Of a DNA stretch of 64,000 nt, positions 11,701 through 23,158 are shown one piece after another. The position numbers and the translations under genes are program-made. Location of the stretch: positions 22,322,747 through 22,386,746 of the forward strand of contig NC_135794.1 of the NCBI RefSeq assembly GCF_051106095.1, read 5' to 3'. A model generated the notes under the pieces. That model did not search any database, had not been told where the DNA came from, and worked only from the letters and a program-made list of their open reading frames with translations. The number at the start of each line of letters is the position of its first letter. Position 1 is the first letter of the stretch. The stretch comes from Pogona vitticeps. Lineage: Eukaryota > Chordata > Lepidosauria > Squamata > Agamidae.

Positions 11701-14700
11701 GGAACTGGAGTCTATGTGCATCTCCCAGCCAGATCCTTAGTTTTAGAATTAGGCCCCTCTTCAGTTTAACTCTTTGGTTTGCATACCTACTGTACATTCT
11801 TTCCAAATGATATTGTTTAACAGGTTTTAGTCAGTTTGTTTGCTTGCTTATGAATCATTTATAACAAGATTATTATGTGATTCAGTATGACCTGCCAGTT
11901 ACAGGTACGAGAAATTAGAGATAAGCAAACTGCCCTGCCCTGAAGGAAACTGTTCTCCTTGACATCTTCTGATCCACAGCCCTCCCTGGGCAAATAAGAA
12001 TGAGTTTTATTTTATTTATTTATTATATTTCTATCCCGCCCTTTTAGACAAAGTCGACTCTGGGCGAGTTATCATGTTCATGGAGAAGGCTACCTTCTGT
12101 TGTCTTTCTCCATTAAACCACATAGACTGTCTTATCCTACTTGCCCTGTACCTTATCTCTGTGCATGAGTAACTACCAGGAGAATTCAGGGATAATCATG
12201 AATGAGGCATGCATAGACTACAAGTAATCAGGAGTCAGGAATGCCACTGGAACCATTGCACTTTTTTCTCTTTCTCAGTATGATGCAAGGAGCAGTATAC
12301 TCAGGAATACTCAGTTCTGAAGTATCCTAGAACCTCAATGCTCCTTATAATTAACACAGTCCTTTCTGAGCTAATTACGTGTTAAAATAATTAACTGTTT
12401 CTCAACTGGTCAGTTGATTAAATGTGTCATATATGCGCATTTGTGTATTTTAATGATCAGGGATCAGTCCTAGAAACAGTATACAGTGGGGTCTTGACTT
12501 GAGAACTTAATCCGTATTGGAAGGCGGTTCTCAAGTCAAAAAGTCTGTAAGTCAAGTCTCCATTGAGCTACAGTGCATTGAAAACCGATTAATCCCGTAA
12601 CAGGCCGTTTTTGTTCCATTTTGGTTTTTTTCTGGTCTGTAAGTCAAATCTCAGTCTGCAAGTCAAACCTAAATTTTGCGGCCAGAGAAGTCTGTAACTC
12701 AAAAAGTCTGTAAGTCAAGCCGTCTGTAAGTCAAGGGTCCACTGTAGTGGCAAAAGTAGGTTAATTTGTATCTCGCTTCACAGTGTTTCATCACCATGGG
12801 AAGCCTTTAATTTGACATTGTACTTTTATGTTAAGAGCTGTCCTTCTGGCAAGCTCCTCAAGGTCACATTTGATTGCTCTGTTTAACGAGAAATATGCCA
12901 GGCTGTCATCTCCCGAAACATGTTTTTCCACCTTTATAAAGTTCTTGTGATCTTTGTTTTGGCAGAAGAGTGGCCTGGCCAGGAGATAGCTTCCTTGATG
13001 TGCCGTAAAAAAACACCTTTCTGTTTGGCAACTTGATGTTTCTAGGAGCTCAGATAAAGTCGATAAAGCCGTTCTCCTTGTTTTCTCCCTGATTCTTTCT
13101 TGCTCTTGAAATTTGCCTGTTCGGTACATCAGGAAGTGTGACATAAAAGTCAGTCTGTTTTGCCATCAGGCCATGCCAGTCTCCTGCTAAGTGTGGTACA
13201 GATGGATGTTCCTTCAATGAAAGAAAACAGTTCAGATTACAGTTCAGAACATTCTGAACTGTATAACATTTTTATCATACCTGATACCACCTCAGCAGGG
13301 TGGTGATCCCTAACTACAGCGGTGCCTTGCATTACGACGTTAATTAGTTCCAGCGAAATCACTGTAGAACAAAAATGTCATAATGCGAAATTTAAAAGCC
13401 CATAGAAAAATATTAAAACCCGATTAATGTGTTCCTATGGGCTTGAAACTAACCGTCCAGCGAAAATCCTCCATAGTGTGGCCATTTTCGCTGCCTGTGC
13501 AGCGAGGAATCCGTCCCAGAAAAGAGCAGGGAGCCAGTTTTTTAAACCGCCGGCCATTTTGAAACTGCCGATCAGCTGTTTTAAAATCGTTGTTTTGCGA
13601 GAATTGGTTCTCGAAGCAGGGAACTGATCATCGCAAAGCGAAATTCCCCCATTGAAACCATCGTAAAGCGATCACTTTTGCGATCGCAAAAAGTTCATTG
13701 TAATCCGGTTTCGTCATTAAACGGGGCGCTCGTCTCACGAGGCACCACTGGATAATCTCCTGTCCTATGGCATTTACTGAACAGGGGGGCTTTTTCCCCC
13801 CATACATACTAGGCAGGAGCCAGGAGCTGGTTTAGGTCAGTCAGTTGCAACTTCCGGTTATGGAGCTGAGAACTTGAATCCTAGTTTCGTCTTCTAGGAG
13901 AAGGGATAGCTGGAGTTACCTGGGGTGTGTGAAATTAATGTGATTGTGTGCTCTGCCAGCCACCATGTAGCCTCAAACAAGTTGCATGATCCCAGAGTAC
14001 TGCAAGAAGGAGGGGATGGTAAACAGCCTATCAGTGTTTTCCACCTACGAAACCCTGGAAAGGTCACCAGATATCAGAGTCACCTTGATGGCATGTAATA
14101 GTTTTTATAGACTGGGCAGATCTGGCAAACATTTTGGCTGTCATGACCTGGAATGCAGTACCCTTGTTTCTAATGTGAGAGCTGTTGTTGTAAAGCAAAT
14201 AAAATACATTTACTTGTTTTCTCTCTAGGTACATTCCACCTCTGATCTGGGGTAAAAGTGGTCACATCCAGACAGCTCTTTATGGGAAGATGGGGAGAGT
14301 AAGATCGCCACATCCTTATGGACTCCGCAAGTACCTCACAATGTCAGATGGTGCAACAGCAACTTTTGACCTCTTCGAACCGTTGGCTGAAAATTGCATT
14401 AGAGGTTAGATAACAAGATCTGTTAGTCCATAGCTTATTGACTGAGAAGCTTGTTTAAATAGATAATAATAATAATCTTAGAATGGCAGAGCTGGAAGGA
14501 ACCCTAAGGATCATTGAGACCGATGTTTCGGGAGACTGTATTGCTACTTTCCATTACTGGGCATACCAAGTTAACACCCACTTCAGAAGTCTGGGCTATA
14601 TTTGAGCCTTCTATTTTGTGTTTGGCTTTTCAGCATTTAAAACTAGTGCCGTTATGAGTCAGGTACCACCACATAGATTTTTTTCACATAGACCTCATAA

Positions 14701-17700
14701 GATGCCGTGATTTATGGCCTGAATTTCTAGTTAAGGTAATGGGTACAAAGGAGTTATTTCTGTGAGCTATAAAGAACATAATGCTTAGGATTAAAGTCTC
14801 AAAGGCTCTTCCAGGTATAGGATTTCCCCCTCATGCATAAGGGCTTTATTATATCTAGAATCTTTTGTGGGGGGAGTAATGGTTGTTAACATTTATCAGA
14901 ATATAGGGATTCACTCATTATAATACTGGATATTGTCCTTTAGGAGGCCAAGCCCATGGAACTGTTGCTTCAGCAAATTTTCAGTACTATGAAGAATGTT
15001 TTGAATTTCCATTTTCAAATATAGCCCATTTGCCATTAACCCACTGACTGAAATAGTTTGCAACTCCAGTTACGAATTGTTCCCACCCCCCTTTAAAAAT
15101 GTAGGGAGTGCACCAAGACAAAAATTCCTTTGTTGTCATGAGCTGTCAAGTCAGCTTTGACTTAAGACAACTCTATAAATGACTGCCCTCATTCATAGAT
15201 GTTTGATAGACAATGATTCAATAATAACAGGGAAAAAGGATGAAAAAAAAGCGGATAAAATCTACTTTCTTTGATTCAGTTACATACATGACAGAACATA
15301 TTGTATATCTGTCCAGTAACTGGTCTTGCTCTTGAAAGTTGATTATGCCACTGTTCAGTGGACTACAGAAATGTTTTACTGGCTATAACTCTCAGATTGT
15401 ATAGGATGTATCGTGGGTTCCTTTGATAAAATAAATAGCATAGCACTTGGCCATATACTGAGCAGGAAATGGAGTATCTAAATTATTGTTCTGAAATAAC
15501 ATGCTTATTCTCCTCGTAGACTAATGCTGAGTAATATGAAATTCACCTTACATAGTTTAGTGCATTCTTTTGCTTCCTCTTATGCTCCCTTTTCCACTCC
15601 TTTTTTAATCATACAGAAGACATCACTATGGTAATTTGTCCTGGAATAGCCAATCACAGTGAGAAGCAGTATATCCGCACCTTTGTGGACTATGCCCAGA
15701 AGAACGGTTATCGATGTGCTGTGTTAAACCACCTTGGGGCCCTGCCAAACATTGAGTTGACTTCGCCACGCATGTTCACTTACGGTAAATGTATTGTTTG
15801 CTCTTCCATATCGCCCTTTAGGAATTAGTTTGTGGTTGGAAAAAGCACCCTCGTGTCAGGCACAGGCTAAATTTGGCTCCAAGTGTCTTGTTTACTGACA
15901 CCTGAAACTAGTGGCCACAGGCTGTGATTAGACACTGTCCCTACCTGTTGATCTCACCAAGCAGGATGACTTATTTGATTTTCTTTTTAAAAGCTGATGA
16001 GTCTTTCGAAGCAGGACTCGGTGGCTGGCACAGAAGCCATTGCTTAGGCTAAATCCATGGCAACCTTTCCTGCAAATGTTGATTCTTAAAAAGTCACTCT
16101 GCAGTATAAAATATTCTTTGCTTGCCAGTTGCTCAAGAGCAATGGCTGGCCTGATGAAGTGAAGCCGTTCTCCTCTCACCACCATGTTGCCATCCATTAG
16201 ATGAAGATGAGGATCTGAAGAAAAGAGCATTAGAACACCTTTCCTCCTACAGGATGCATTTATTAAGTGCACACCCACCCTGCTACACAAGCTGGCTGGT
16301 AGAGCCTATGGCATTTTTATCTTTAGTTTACTTAGATTACAGTGCCTGAAAAGTGAATCATACACAGCTGTCAAGATGGTTGTAGCCTCTTGGGCAAACA
16401 GCTGAGCACCAAGCTGAGCTCTCTTAGCGTTGGAGGAATGGTGAACTGTTTTGCTGATGAAGGCCTGTTGACTCTTCCACTATTTATTCCTGATTGTTTG
16501 TGATAAGAATCTCATGCCTCCAGGGCAAGGCCTTCAACCTGATTTTTATAAAATCACTACACTCAGTCGCAGCCCTGAGGAGATAATTCTTACGGTTAAA
16601 CAACCCAAAGCGCCACTGAAAGGCACTTCACTATCCCTCCTTTTTGTGGTAGTTGGCAATCTTTGTGACTCAAGTCGGTAAACAAGGATTACAAAACGTT
16701 TGCGAACATGACAACAAAATGTACTTGTCTCCTAAAATGTATTTGCTGTGCATCTGTTCTCTTTTCTGAAGTGCTTCATTCCCTAATACCAAGCTATGGC
16801 ACATCTCTCGAGGAGAACATTCTGTCCTTCCTGAGGATGTTGCCATGAATGTAGCACCCTCACCAAACATCTGGCCTGACCATAACAGCTGCATTTTCTT
16901 CTCATGGAGATGGCATCCTCTTCCTGTAATGAGTTTGATGAAGTGACAGCATGTAGATATTTTTAGTTGCAACTTTTGGTTTGGGCCCGGTGCCTAGAGA
17001 ACAGAGACAGAGGCATTTTAAAAGACTGTCTTTGATCTACTACTTAAAATGATGCAAATGTGTCCAGCTGCTGGGGTCCTGTTCAAATGTTCTCGGCAAC
17101 TGTATATACATCAGGTTTGCTATTAATTCTGTCTCCCCTTGAGGGCTTATCTTCCATCTGTATTGTCTTTTGGAATGTCTCCGTTACCACGCTAGACCTG
17201 CATCAATGAACGATTCTGTGGTAATGATATTTTTTTCCCCAAAGGTCTTCCCTTATTAGAAATGCTGTTTTTTTAAAAAAAAATTATGGGGAAAACTTGC
17301 AGAGTTTTAAATGAAGCAGTGATTTAAAACTTCCTTGGTCTTTTCATTGCCCACAGGTTGCACCTGGGAATTTGGAGCCATGGTTAACTACATCAAGAAG
17401 ACCTACCCCCAGACCAAGCTGGTTGTGGTGGGCTTCAGTCTTGGTGGGAATATAGTATGCAAATACCTGGGGGAGAACCAGTCTAACCAGGACTCTGTGT
17501 TGTGCTGTGTGAGCGTGTGTCAAGGGTACAGCGCGTTAAGGTAAGCCTCCCATCGCCCTCGGGCCTTTGGCGAAGCAGTGTTTGATCTCCCCTGAAGTCC
17601 AAATGAATTTATGGAAAAGCTGCCATCTATTTAAATAATTCCCTTATTTTCATTACCACATGTTGATTGCTTTAATTGATGCCCTCTTCATTCCAATTAT

Positions 17701-20700
17701 ATTTAGGGCACAGGAAACCTTTATGCAGTGGGATCAGTGCCGAAGATTTTACAACTTTCTCATGGCAGACAATTTGAAGAAAATAATCTTGTCTCACAGG
17801 TACTGCAGTTTGTCTTATACTTCCAGTGAGCTCCATCATCAGGCAGTCACAGGCACTGTTATAAACTGTCCTTACCAAAACAGGCAGGCTGCAAACCTTT
17901 CTACCCAACCTGGCCTCACCATTAAGTCAGTTACCATTGAAACCCGTTCAGTTCCTTTTGGGTGGGCAGCTACTAAAGAAATATTCTGATGTATCTGATG
18001 TTACCCTTGCTTTCTAAAGCACATGAGAGTCGTGCCGTGCCTAGAATCTGAAAAATGGAGTGCAACAATATGATCTGTGTTTTGCTCTCTCTTTTTCCAC
18101 ACTCCCTCTTAACAGCAGTTAAGGGCTTATTCCTGCATTGCCTTCTGTCCAAACTACCAGGGAAAACAACAACTCTGTGGCACAAAGAGACTCTTCGGTA
18201 TAGGCTGTGAAACTTGCCTAGTTCATCCCAGAAAACTAAATATTTTGACAGCTTACTTAAAATATTTTAATTTCCCCGTTAAAAGGACTCTTGGTTGCAA
18301 ATGTGTGCAGCTTTTGGTAGGGATGAAAGACAGCTTGTTTAATCACCCCAAACATTTTGTCTCCATAATGAATGCATCCTTTATGTTGAAGGCAGTTCCC
18401 TGGACCACACTGTCCCCCATACTCCCTTCTCTACCACTGCCATTTGGCAGACGTGGCACAGGGTCTACCACCTGCCACTCTGATACTGTTGTTCTGGCCA
18501 CTGGGCATCCCCTCCTGGATCTCACATATCTTGTGGCAGATGTCCCCAGTGAATGGCATATGCTGAGATAACCATTCCAAGTGTCTTATGAGCCAGTGTC
18601 TTTGCACTTCTATAATTTGAACACAGCCAGATGGAGAAATAGCTATATCCCCAATTATTGGCTTGGTCACTGAGGCCATTCATAGCTCAAGGTCAGCGAT
18701 GGCGAACCTATGGCACGCGTGCCACAGCTGGCATGCAGAGCCCTTTCTGCGGGCACCGGAGCCATAAGTCGCCAGATCGCTACCTCCCCCCCCCCCCCCG
18801 CCCAAGCAGCCAAACCTGCAGAGGCAGGTGCAGCCACGGTGCTGGCACTTCAACAGGCGGTGGGCCAGGATCCAGAGCAGCTGGTGCTGGTGGTGGATCT
18901 GGAGTGGGGTCTCGAGGCACTTCCCTGCCCAGGATTCCCCTTTCCGCCGCTGTGGCCCGCCATCTGCTGGGTTGTTGTTTTTTGTTTGTTTTTCAGCTTG
19001 AGCATTTGGGCCCAAAAAAGGTTTACCATCACTGCTCTAGCTTGACACTGCCAGATTAAGAGTTCTGACTGCAAAAAGGTTCTTTGCAAAATAATCTGTG
19101 GCTATTGTGACCTGTGAAACATTTGCTCTTAACTGGCTTCGATGGAAGTCCTCACCACCACGAAACGGTGTGCCTTTTCAGAAGCAGTTAGATTCCTGCA
19201 ACTTTCACTTTGTGGCACTCCACAATTTCCCATGTCTGAACTCTCTCCAGATGCAGTTTCAACTATATCAGGTGTGACCGAACCAGAATTAACCAGTTTT
19301 GGGTCTTTCTCACTATTTGTTTTTAAAATTACATCCTGCCCTTCCAAGACACTAGAGCTGATCCTGCCCATCTAATTTTGAAAAAACTTGGCTTGACATT
19401 TCTGGCTCAGTATAAGTCACTAAGCATCGGGGTGGGAGCATTGTGACACAAAATAGACATGTTGACATGGATTATGAGACTTCTCCACCTAAACAGACCT
19501 CAGGGTGTACATTTCTGTAGCAACTTCAGAGTAGGACCCCTGCTTGGTTTGCCTAAACTGCTGCTACTTTCTATTGTATTTCAGGCAAGCTTTGTTCACT
19601 GAGAACTCCAAAAAGCCTCAATGTTTGGCAGATACAGACTTGAACAGACTTCACACTGCGACATCACTCATGCAGATTGATGACAACATCATGAGGTATG
19701 CTAGGAAGCAGCTTGGCAACATCCCCTCATATATTGCAGGCTTTGCCCAGCCCAACACACTCTGGGTGTTTTGGACCATGATTCTCATCATCCCCAGCCC
19801 ACAGAGCCGATAATGAGATTAGTAAAACATATGGAGGAAGCCACGTTGAGGAAGGCTGCTGTATTAACGATTCCATCTTTTTGACATGAAGGCTGTTCTG
19901 AATAAAATTGCACATATAACTCCCAACCATTCTTTACTCGGCTTCTTGTTTAGAAATTTGGTTTACTATGAGCTGGCTTTTTATACAGTTAGCATGCTGA
20001 GCAGGGCAGTTGAGGAGGACATATTGGGCATGGCTTATTCATAGGGCCGTTACAAGTCAGAAGCAACTTGACAGCACAGAACAACAGCAGTATCTAGTAC
20101 ATTTGTAGGAGTGAGAATTTGGAGTGTTGCCTGATCAGAATCTGACTGTGTAGTTGAGCTTGTACTATATTTCTGTCAGATCAGTCTTCAGCCTTCACTA
20201 GAAATCTTTGTCTTATGTAAGAACCTGGAATTTTGCTCAGCATCCTCCCATCATTACTCTTGTTGAGTGGTGCACTTTGAACAGTGGAAGAGCTATCTGG
20301 TGCAAGTATCATATTAGCACCAAGAGTGTCATTCTGTTAGAATACCTCATATTCTCCAAGGCTGGACTGTTTAAGCATTTTCATTGAGGGTTCAGATGGG
20401 AAATATTGTATACCTGCAATATTTCAGATTTGTAGGTTTAGCAACATATCTTTCCGTACTGTGTATTCAAGTACAGATGGAGAGCTTTTGTTTGTTTGTT
20501 TGTTCAGTTGTTTAGTCATGTCCAACTCTTCGTGACCCCATGGACCAGAGAGCTTTCCCCCTCTCTTATTCTGACAGCTGCAGATACCCCCTCTGTGTTG
20601 CATCTTTTTAAAAAGAATGTTTGACTGTCTTGTCAATGCTTACCACTTTCTACACGTTGTGTTATATAGCTGAACATCTGTCTTGGAGTTTCTTGGGTAG

Positions 20701-23158
20701 GTTTTCCCGCAGAGAAATATACCTTTCAGTAGTCTTCAGTAGAAACTAGTGAAAACATTTCCTTGGCTAGGAAATTGTTTCTCCTGTACATAAAGCTTTA
20801 TGGCAGCAGATCCGCCCGTTCCCAGAGGAATCCCTGTATTTGCTGCCTCGTGTTTTTCCTGTGTAGAACTTGGATTCCCAGTAGGTGAAATAGGAGTTGC
20901 CAAAACCCCTATGAGCATCTGCCTCCGTGCTTATTTTTGCTTGCATCTGTCTGTTTAACCATGATTAGTAGGAGAACCGGCAGTATGAGGAGCCCTGCAA
21001 ATTGGGCCCATGTTAGACAGTTCTTGTTGGTTAAAACCGAAATCTGACTGGAGGGGAAAGTCACTCTGCATTTTCAGATGGGAGAATTAGTCTATTGTAT
21101 CTGAAGGGGGAGGTTCTAGTAACAGAGTTTGTCTAACTTTGCCCTTGTAAAACCTAAACAGACCTCAGGGGGTGTACGGTGTGTAGAGATCAAGTTAATT
21201 TGTGTTTGGTTGGGGGAATTCTTCTAGTTTTTTATGTCGAATTAGAAGAAATTAGCAAGGGATACAGTAGCAAGAAAATCTCTTGAATGTTTCTTGTCCT
21301 ACCTTAGAAAATTCCATGGCTACAACTCCTTAAAGGAATACTATGAGAAGGAGAGCTGTCTGCACTACTTGCACAGAGTAAGTTACACATGAATATTGCT
21401 CTGTTGTTTTTCTTTTTGTTGGAATTGAAAGCCATATACTTTTACCCTGGCATGCGGTGTTTGTATGTGCGTGTATGTATTAGATATGGGATGGAGTGAA
21501 AACCAGCTCAGCACAAGTAAGAATAAGTTTTGAAACATGGGTAAGGGTGTATAGTTAAATGTACAGCTTTGTCAACTGCCCTGAGAACATAAATAGATTT
21601 GGGATATAGATTATTTTTTGGAGCACATATGGCTCAGTGATTGTTTGAGTCAGAAAACTGAGCCAGCTGGTATCATCAGGGATGTTGTTTGGCGACCTAT
21701 TGATTAAGTCCTTTGAGATGCAGCCTTGCAATATCTCAAGTCTCATCTTGCCTGTCTTCCTTTAATAACTGCAGCTCTCAAGGCTGTGATGTCTGGCCAG
21801 GTTGACTTTTGAATTTTCCCACTCCTCTCCCGGTCCTCTTCCCAAGCTTTATACGTTTGGCTTCCCCAGGACTGATGAGAAATTCTCTGGGGCTCAAAAA
21901 AGCGTGTGTTTCATCCTTTTGAAAATACAGTACTTTGGTAGCCCAATAAATGTACCGTGTTTTCCTGAAAATAAGACAGGGTCGTATATTAATTTTTGCT
22001 CCAAAAACGCATTAGGGCTTATTTTCGGGGGATGATTTTTTTTCATGTACAACAATCTACATTTATTCAAATGCAGTCATGTCATCTTCTGATTGCTGCA
22101 CAATGCTGCACAATAATGGAGGGCGGGATTTCACTTAACTGGGGCTTATTTTGGGGGTAGGGCTTATATTATGAGCATCCTGAAAAATCATACTAGGGCT
22201 AATTTTCATGTTTGGTCTTATTTTCGGGGAAACAGGGTAGCAGCTGGTTCTATTGTCTGAAAATCACACGTGGTGCTCTTCTTTTTCTGTCTCTGCAGAT
22301 CTGTGTTCCCCTCCTGCTAGTTAATGCTGCTGATGACCCTCTGGTTCATGATAGTCTCTTATCTATTCCAAAAGCCCTTTCAGGTGAGCTGAAGTCCTCA
22401 GTAAACAGGCTTTTCCTTCTGAACCTGACAGTATTATGGGGAAAACGCACATCTACTGGCTATACTGAAAGATCATTCTGAATCCCAAATACACTGTAAG
22501 GCACAAATGATTGCATTAGCCTGAACATAGTGTTTGGGCCGCTGTGAAGACAGTTTTGTGATTTCAGAAATGTTTGAGACTGCTGATGCATGGAGTTTCT
22601 CATGCAGTTATTGTTCTTTACGGCCCCCATCAGTTTGCATGCATTGTGGAGAGTATACAAGGCCAGATCCCCTCCCCAGAAGAGGAATGTTTGGGGGCGA
22701 TCAGATTTCTAATAGGAGCAGTTAGAAAAGTGCACCATAAATGTGGGTTTCTGCAGATTGCGACCCTGCCTTGTGCCTGGTGTCGGCTGCTTAGAGCAGG
22801 AAGACTGTGTCTGCGATCAGAGCTCTGTTGGCAGCCTGTCAAGTGCATATCTTGACGAGAAGAACGGTCTTCCTTTCCTGAAAATCTGTGATTGTATTCC
22901 ATCACTGTGCAAAATATGCTGTTAAGACGCATTCTAAATCTTACTTTTTTTCCCACTGTTTCAGAAAAGCGGGAGAATGTCATGTTTGTTTTGCCTCTAC
23001 ACGGAGGTCACCTGGGCTTCTTTGAGGGCGCCGTCCTCTTTCCTGAGCCCCTCACCTGGATGGATAAGCTTGTGGTGCAGTACGCCAATGCTATCTGTCA
23101 GTGGGAGAAGACTAAGTCCCTGTGCTCTGATGCAGAACAATCATCTGGCCAAGAATAA
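5583..23158 (+). CDS. ABHD2: ABHD2, monoacylglycerol lipase / alpha-beta hydrolase domain protein 2 (9 coding exons)
   Basis: CDS = join(5583..5764, 14229..14404, 15617..15784, 17357..17540, 17707..17799, 19585..19695, 21308..21377, 22299..22383, 22965..23158), 1263 nt, 420 residues plus TAA. All introns are GT-AG and all phases join. Seen: an N-terminal hydrophobic segment at about residues 10-30, nucleophile motif GFSLGGN with Ser203, Asp341 in AADDPLVH, and His372 in PLHGGHLGF. These correspond to the human triad Ser207/Asp345/His376. Family knowledge: ABHD2 is a single-pass membrane serine hydrolase that cleaves monoacylglycerols such as 2-arachidonoylglycerol, is activated by progesterone in sperm, and also has triacylglycerol lipase activity. 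The start MDTPELP lacks the few extra N-terminal residues of the human form (425 aa). The C-terminus is one residue shorter. The gene looks intact. It is convergent with RLBP1. Confidence 0.97.
6075..6335. mobile_element. TA-flanked MITE (CCCTGTTTCCCCGAAAATAAG family), copy 1
   Basis: Inverted ends CCCTGTTTCCCCGAAAATAA and the complement of CCCTGTTTCCCTGAAAATAA, flanked by TA. The interior has repeated GGGCTTATTTTC motifs. TA flanks suggest a Tc1/mariner-class origin. Confidence 0.75.
7430..8480 (-). mobile_element. CR1/L2-clade LINE remnants
   Basis: On the minus strand, 7850-7491 encodes a reverse-transcriptase-like stretch (FRPSTETTFITLTNDL), resembling the GFRPGHGTETALVALVDDL motif of L2-type LINEs. 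Minus 8071-7889 resembles the inter-domain region. Plus-strand 8330-8480 reads like the L2 segment after the RT (TGGCTCC..ATCCAATTCAGAATG), so two opposed fragments may be present. It is heavily decayed and lies in ABHD2 intron 2. Confidence 0.55.
9445..9540. repeat. dispersed reptile repeat fragment
   Basis: GTAGTTGTGTTAGTCTGTGT TGCAGCAAAAACAACAG resembles a block repeated across reptile genomes (GTAGCCGTGTTAGTCTG..). A related fragment is at 59786-59860 (GGGTAGCCCTGCTGGTCTTT). The family is not identified. Confidence 0.35.
12006..12072 (-). repeat. LINE/SINE 3' tail (reverse)
   Basis: TTTATTTTATTTATTTATTA, then TTCTATCCCGCCCTTTTAG, is the reverse of the CGGGATATAAATAAATAAA tail common to lizard LINEs and SINEs. 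Similar reversed tails appear at about 33150-33205, 39500-39560, 52345-52400, 52985-53055 and 60525-60590. Confidence 0.5.
12484..12744. mobile_element. 261-bp TA-flanked MITE, copy 2
   Basis: Same length and termini as the element at 2889, with flanking TA (12482-12483, 12745-12746). The four differences out of 261 (about 1.5%) suggest recent spread. It lies in ABHD2 intron 2 and is not followed by SINE sequence. Confidence 0.85.
13317..13750. mobile_element. 434-bp Tigger-like MITE
   Basis: It starts CAGCGGTGCCTTGCATTACG and ends CGTCTCACGAGGCACCACTG, which are inverted complements of the kind seen in pogo/Tigger derivatives. TA precedes the left end; the right flank is altered. It is unusually CpG-rich for an intron (cgaaatc, atcgtaaagcgatc). 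Confidence 0.65.
14229..14404 (+). CDS. ABHD2: ABHD2 coding exon 2 (residues 61-119)
   Basis: The acceptor ctctctag precedes 14229 and the donor gttaga follows 14404. It encodes YIPPLIWGKSGHIQTALYG through FDLFEPLAENC, almost identical to human and chicken ABHD2. The donor gttaga is weaker than the gene's other donors. The exon ends one base into the Glu120 codon. Confidence 0.95.
14479..14527 (+). mobile_element. short CR1-like fragment
   Basis: AATGGCAGAGCTGGAAGGAA CCCTAAGGATCATTGAGACC resembles the same block as 30469-30560. It lies just after ABHD2 coding exon 2. Confidence 0.45.
15617..15784 (+). CDS. ABHD2: ABHD2 coding exon 3 (residues 120-175)
   Basis: The acceptor catacag precedes 15617 and the donor gtaaat follows 15784. 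It encodes EDITMVICPGIANHSEKQYI and on to SPRMFTY, the first strands of the hydrolase fold, including the oxyanion-side CPG(I) segment. One codon (Gly) is split at the donor. Confidence 0.95.
17357..17540 (+). CDS. ABHD2: ABHD2 coding exon 4 with nucleophile (residues 176-236)
   Basis: The acceptor cccacag precedes 17357 and the donor gtaagc follows 17540. It encodes CTWEFGAMVNYIKK, then VVVGFSLGGNIVCKYLGEN. The catalytic Ser203 codon (AGT) is at 17437-17439 inside GFSLGGN, the nucleophile elbow of the family. Confidence 0.96.
17707..17799 (+). CDS. ABHD2: ABHD2 coding exon 5 (residues 237-267)
   Basis: The acceptor atatttag ends at 17706 and the donor gtactg starts at 17800. It encodes AQETFMQWDQCRRFYNF and MADNLKKIILSH, matching human ABHD2 with one conservative change (M to L). 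The intron before it is only 166 nt. Confidence 0.95.
18694..19034. mobile_element. 341-bp hAT-like MITE
   Basis: It starts CAGCGATGGCGAACCTATGG and ends GGTTTACCATCACTG, which are mutual inverted complements. Flanks CTCAAGGT and CTCTAGCT are compatible with a decayed 8-bp duplication. It contains a C homopolymer near 18787 and lies in ABHD2 between coding exons 5 and 6. Confidence 0.7.
19585..19695 (+). CDS. ABHD2: ABHD2 coding exon 6 (residues 268-304)
   Basis: The acceptor gtatttcag precedes 19585 and the donor gtatgc follows 19695. It encodes RQALFTENSKKPQC, a variable cap-region stretch, then the conserved RLHTATSLMQIDDNIM. The variable part differs from human, as expected for this segment. 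Confidence 0.94.
20035..20095 (+). mobile_element. SINE tail fragment
   Basis: GGGCCGTTACAAGTCAGAAG CAACTTGACAGCACAGAACA is the 3' end of a tRNA-derived squamate SINE (compare 61232 and 32343). Confidence 0.55.
20480..20552 (-). mobile_element. BovB-type LINE tail fragment
   Basis: GTTCAGTTGTTTAGTCATGT CCAACTCTTCGTGACCCCAT GG is the reverse complement of the BovB 3' end. A TTTG-rich simple stretch precedes it. It lies in ABHD2 between coding exons 6 and 7. Confidence 0.7.
21308..21377 (+). CDS. ABHD2: ABHD2 coding exon 7 (residues 305-328)
   Basis: A short 70-nt exon. The acceptor accttag precedes 21308 and the donor gtaagt follows 21377. It encodes KFHGYNSLKEYYEKESCLHY and LHR. It closes exactly at a codon boundary (phase 0). 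Confidence 0.94.
21955..22237. mobile_element. TA-flanked MITE, copy 2, near a splice acceptor
   Basis: Same family as 6075-6335, with TA flanks at 21953 and 22238. The right part has an extra GGTCTTATTTTC unit. Its right end is 61 nt upstream of ABHD2 coding exon 8, so the branch point must lie in the remaining gap or inside the element. Confidence 0.75.
22299..22383 (+). CDS. ABHD2: ABHD2 coding exon 8 with catalytic Asp (residues 329-356)
   Basis: The acceptor ctctgcag ends at 22298 and the donor gtgagc starts at 22384. It encodes ICVPLLLVNAADDPLVHDSL and SIPKALS, with the acid of the triad, Asp341, in AADDP. A TA-flanked MITE ends only 61 nt upstream of this exon. Confidence 0.95.
22965..23158 (+). 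CDS. ABHD2: ABHD2 last coding exon (residues 357-420, stop)
   Basis: The acceptor ctgtttcag ends at 22964 and the stop TAA is at 23156-23158. It encodes KRENVMFVLPLHGGHLGFFE with catalytic His372, then LFPEPLTWMDKLVVQYANAI. The C-terminal tail CSDAEQSSGQE differs from human in its last residues, the usual variable end. Confidence 0.96.

Larger units (their letters stand above)
5765..14228 (+). other. ABHD2: ABHD2 intron after first coding exon
   Basis: An 8.5-kb intron. It contains a TA-flanked MITE (6075), LINE remnants (7430-8480), a dispersed repeat (9445), a LINE tail (12006) and MITEs at 12484 and 13317. The rest (8700-9440, 9560-12000, 12750-13300) is AT-rich and unannotated; no exon was found. 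Confidence 0.85.
14405..17356 (+). other. ABHD2: ABHD2 introns flanking coding exon 3
   Basis: Apart from the exon at 15617-15784 and a CR1-like scrap at 14479, nothing is recognised here. Several open frames occur on the minus strand (for example 15928-16290), but none resembles a known protein. Confidence 0.8.
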
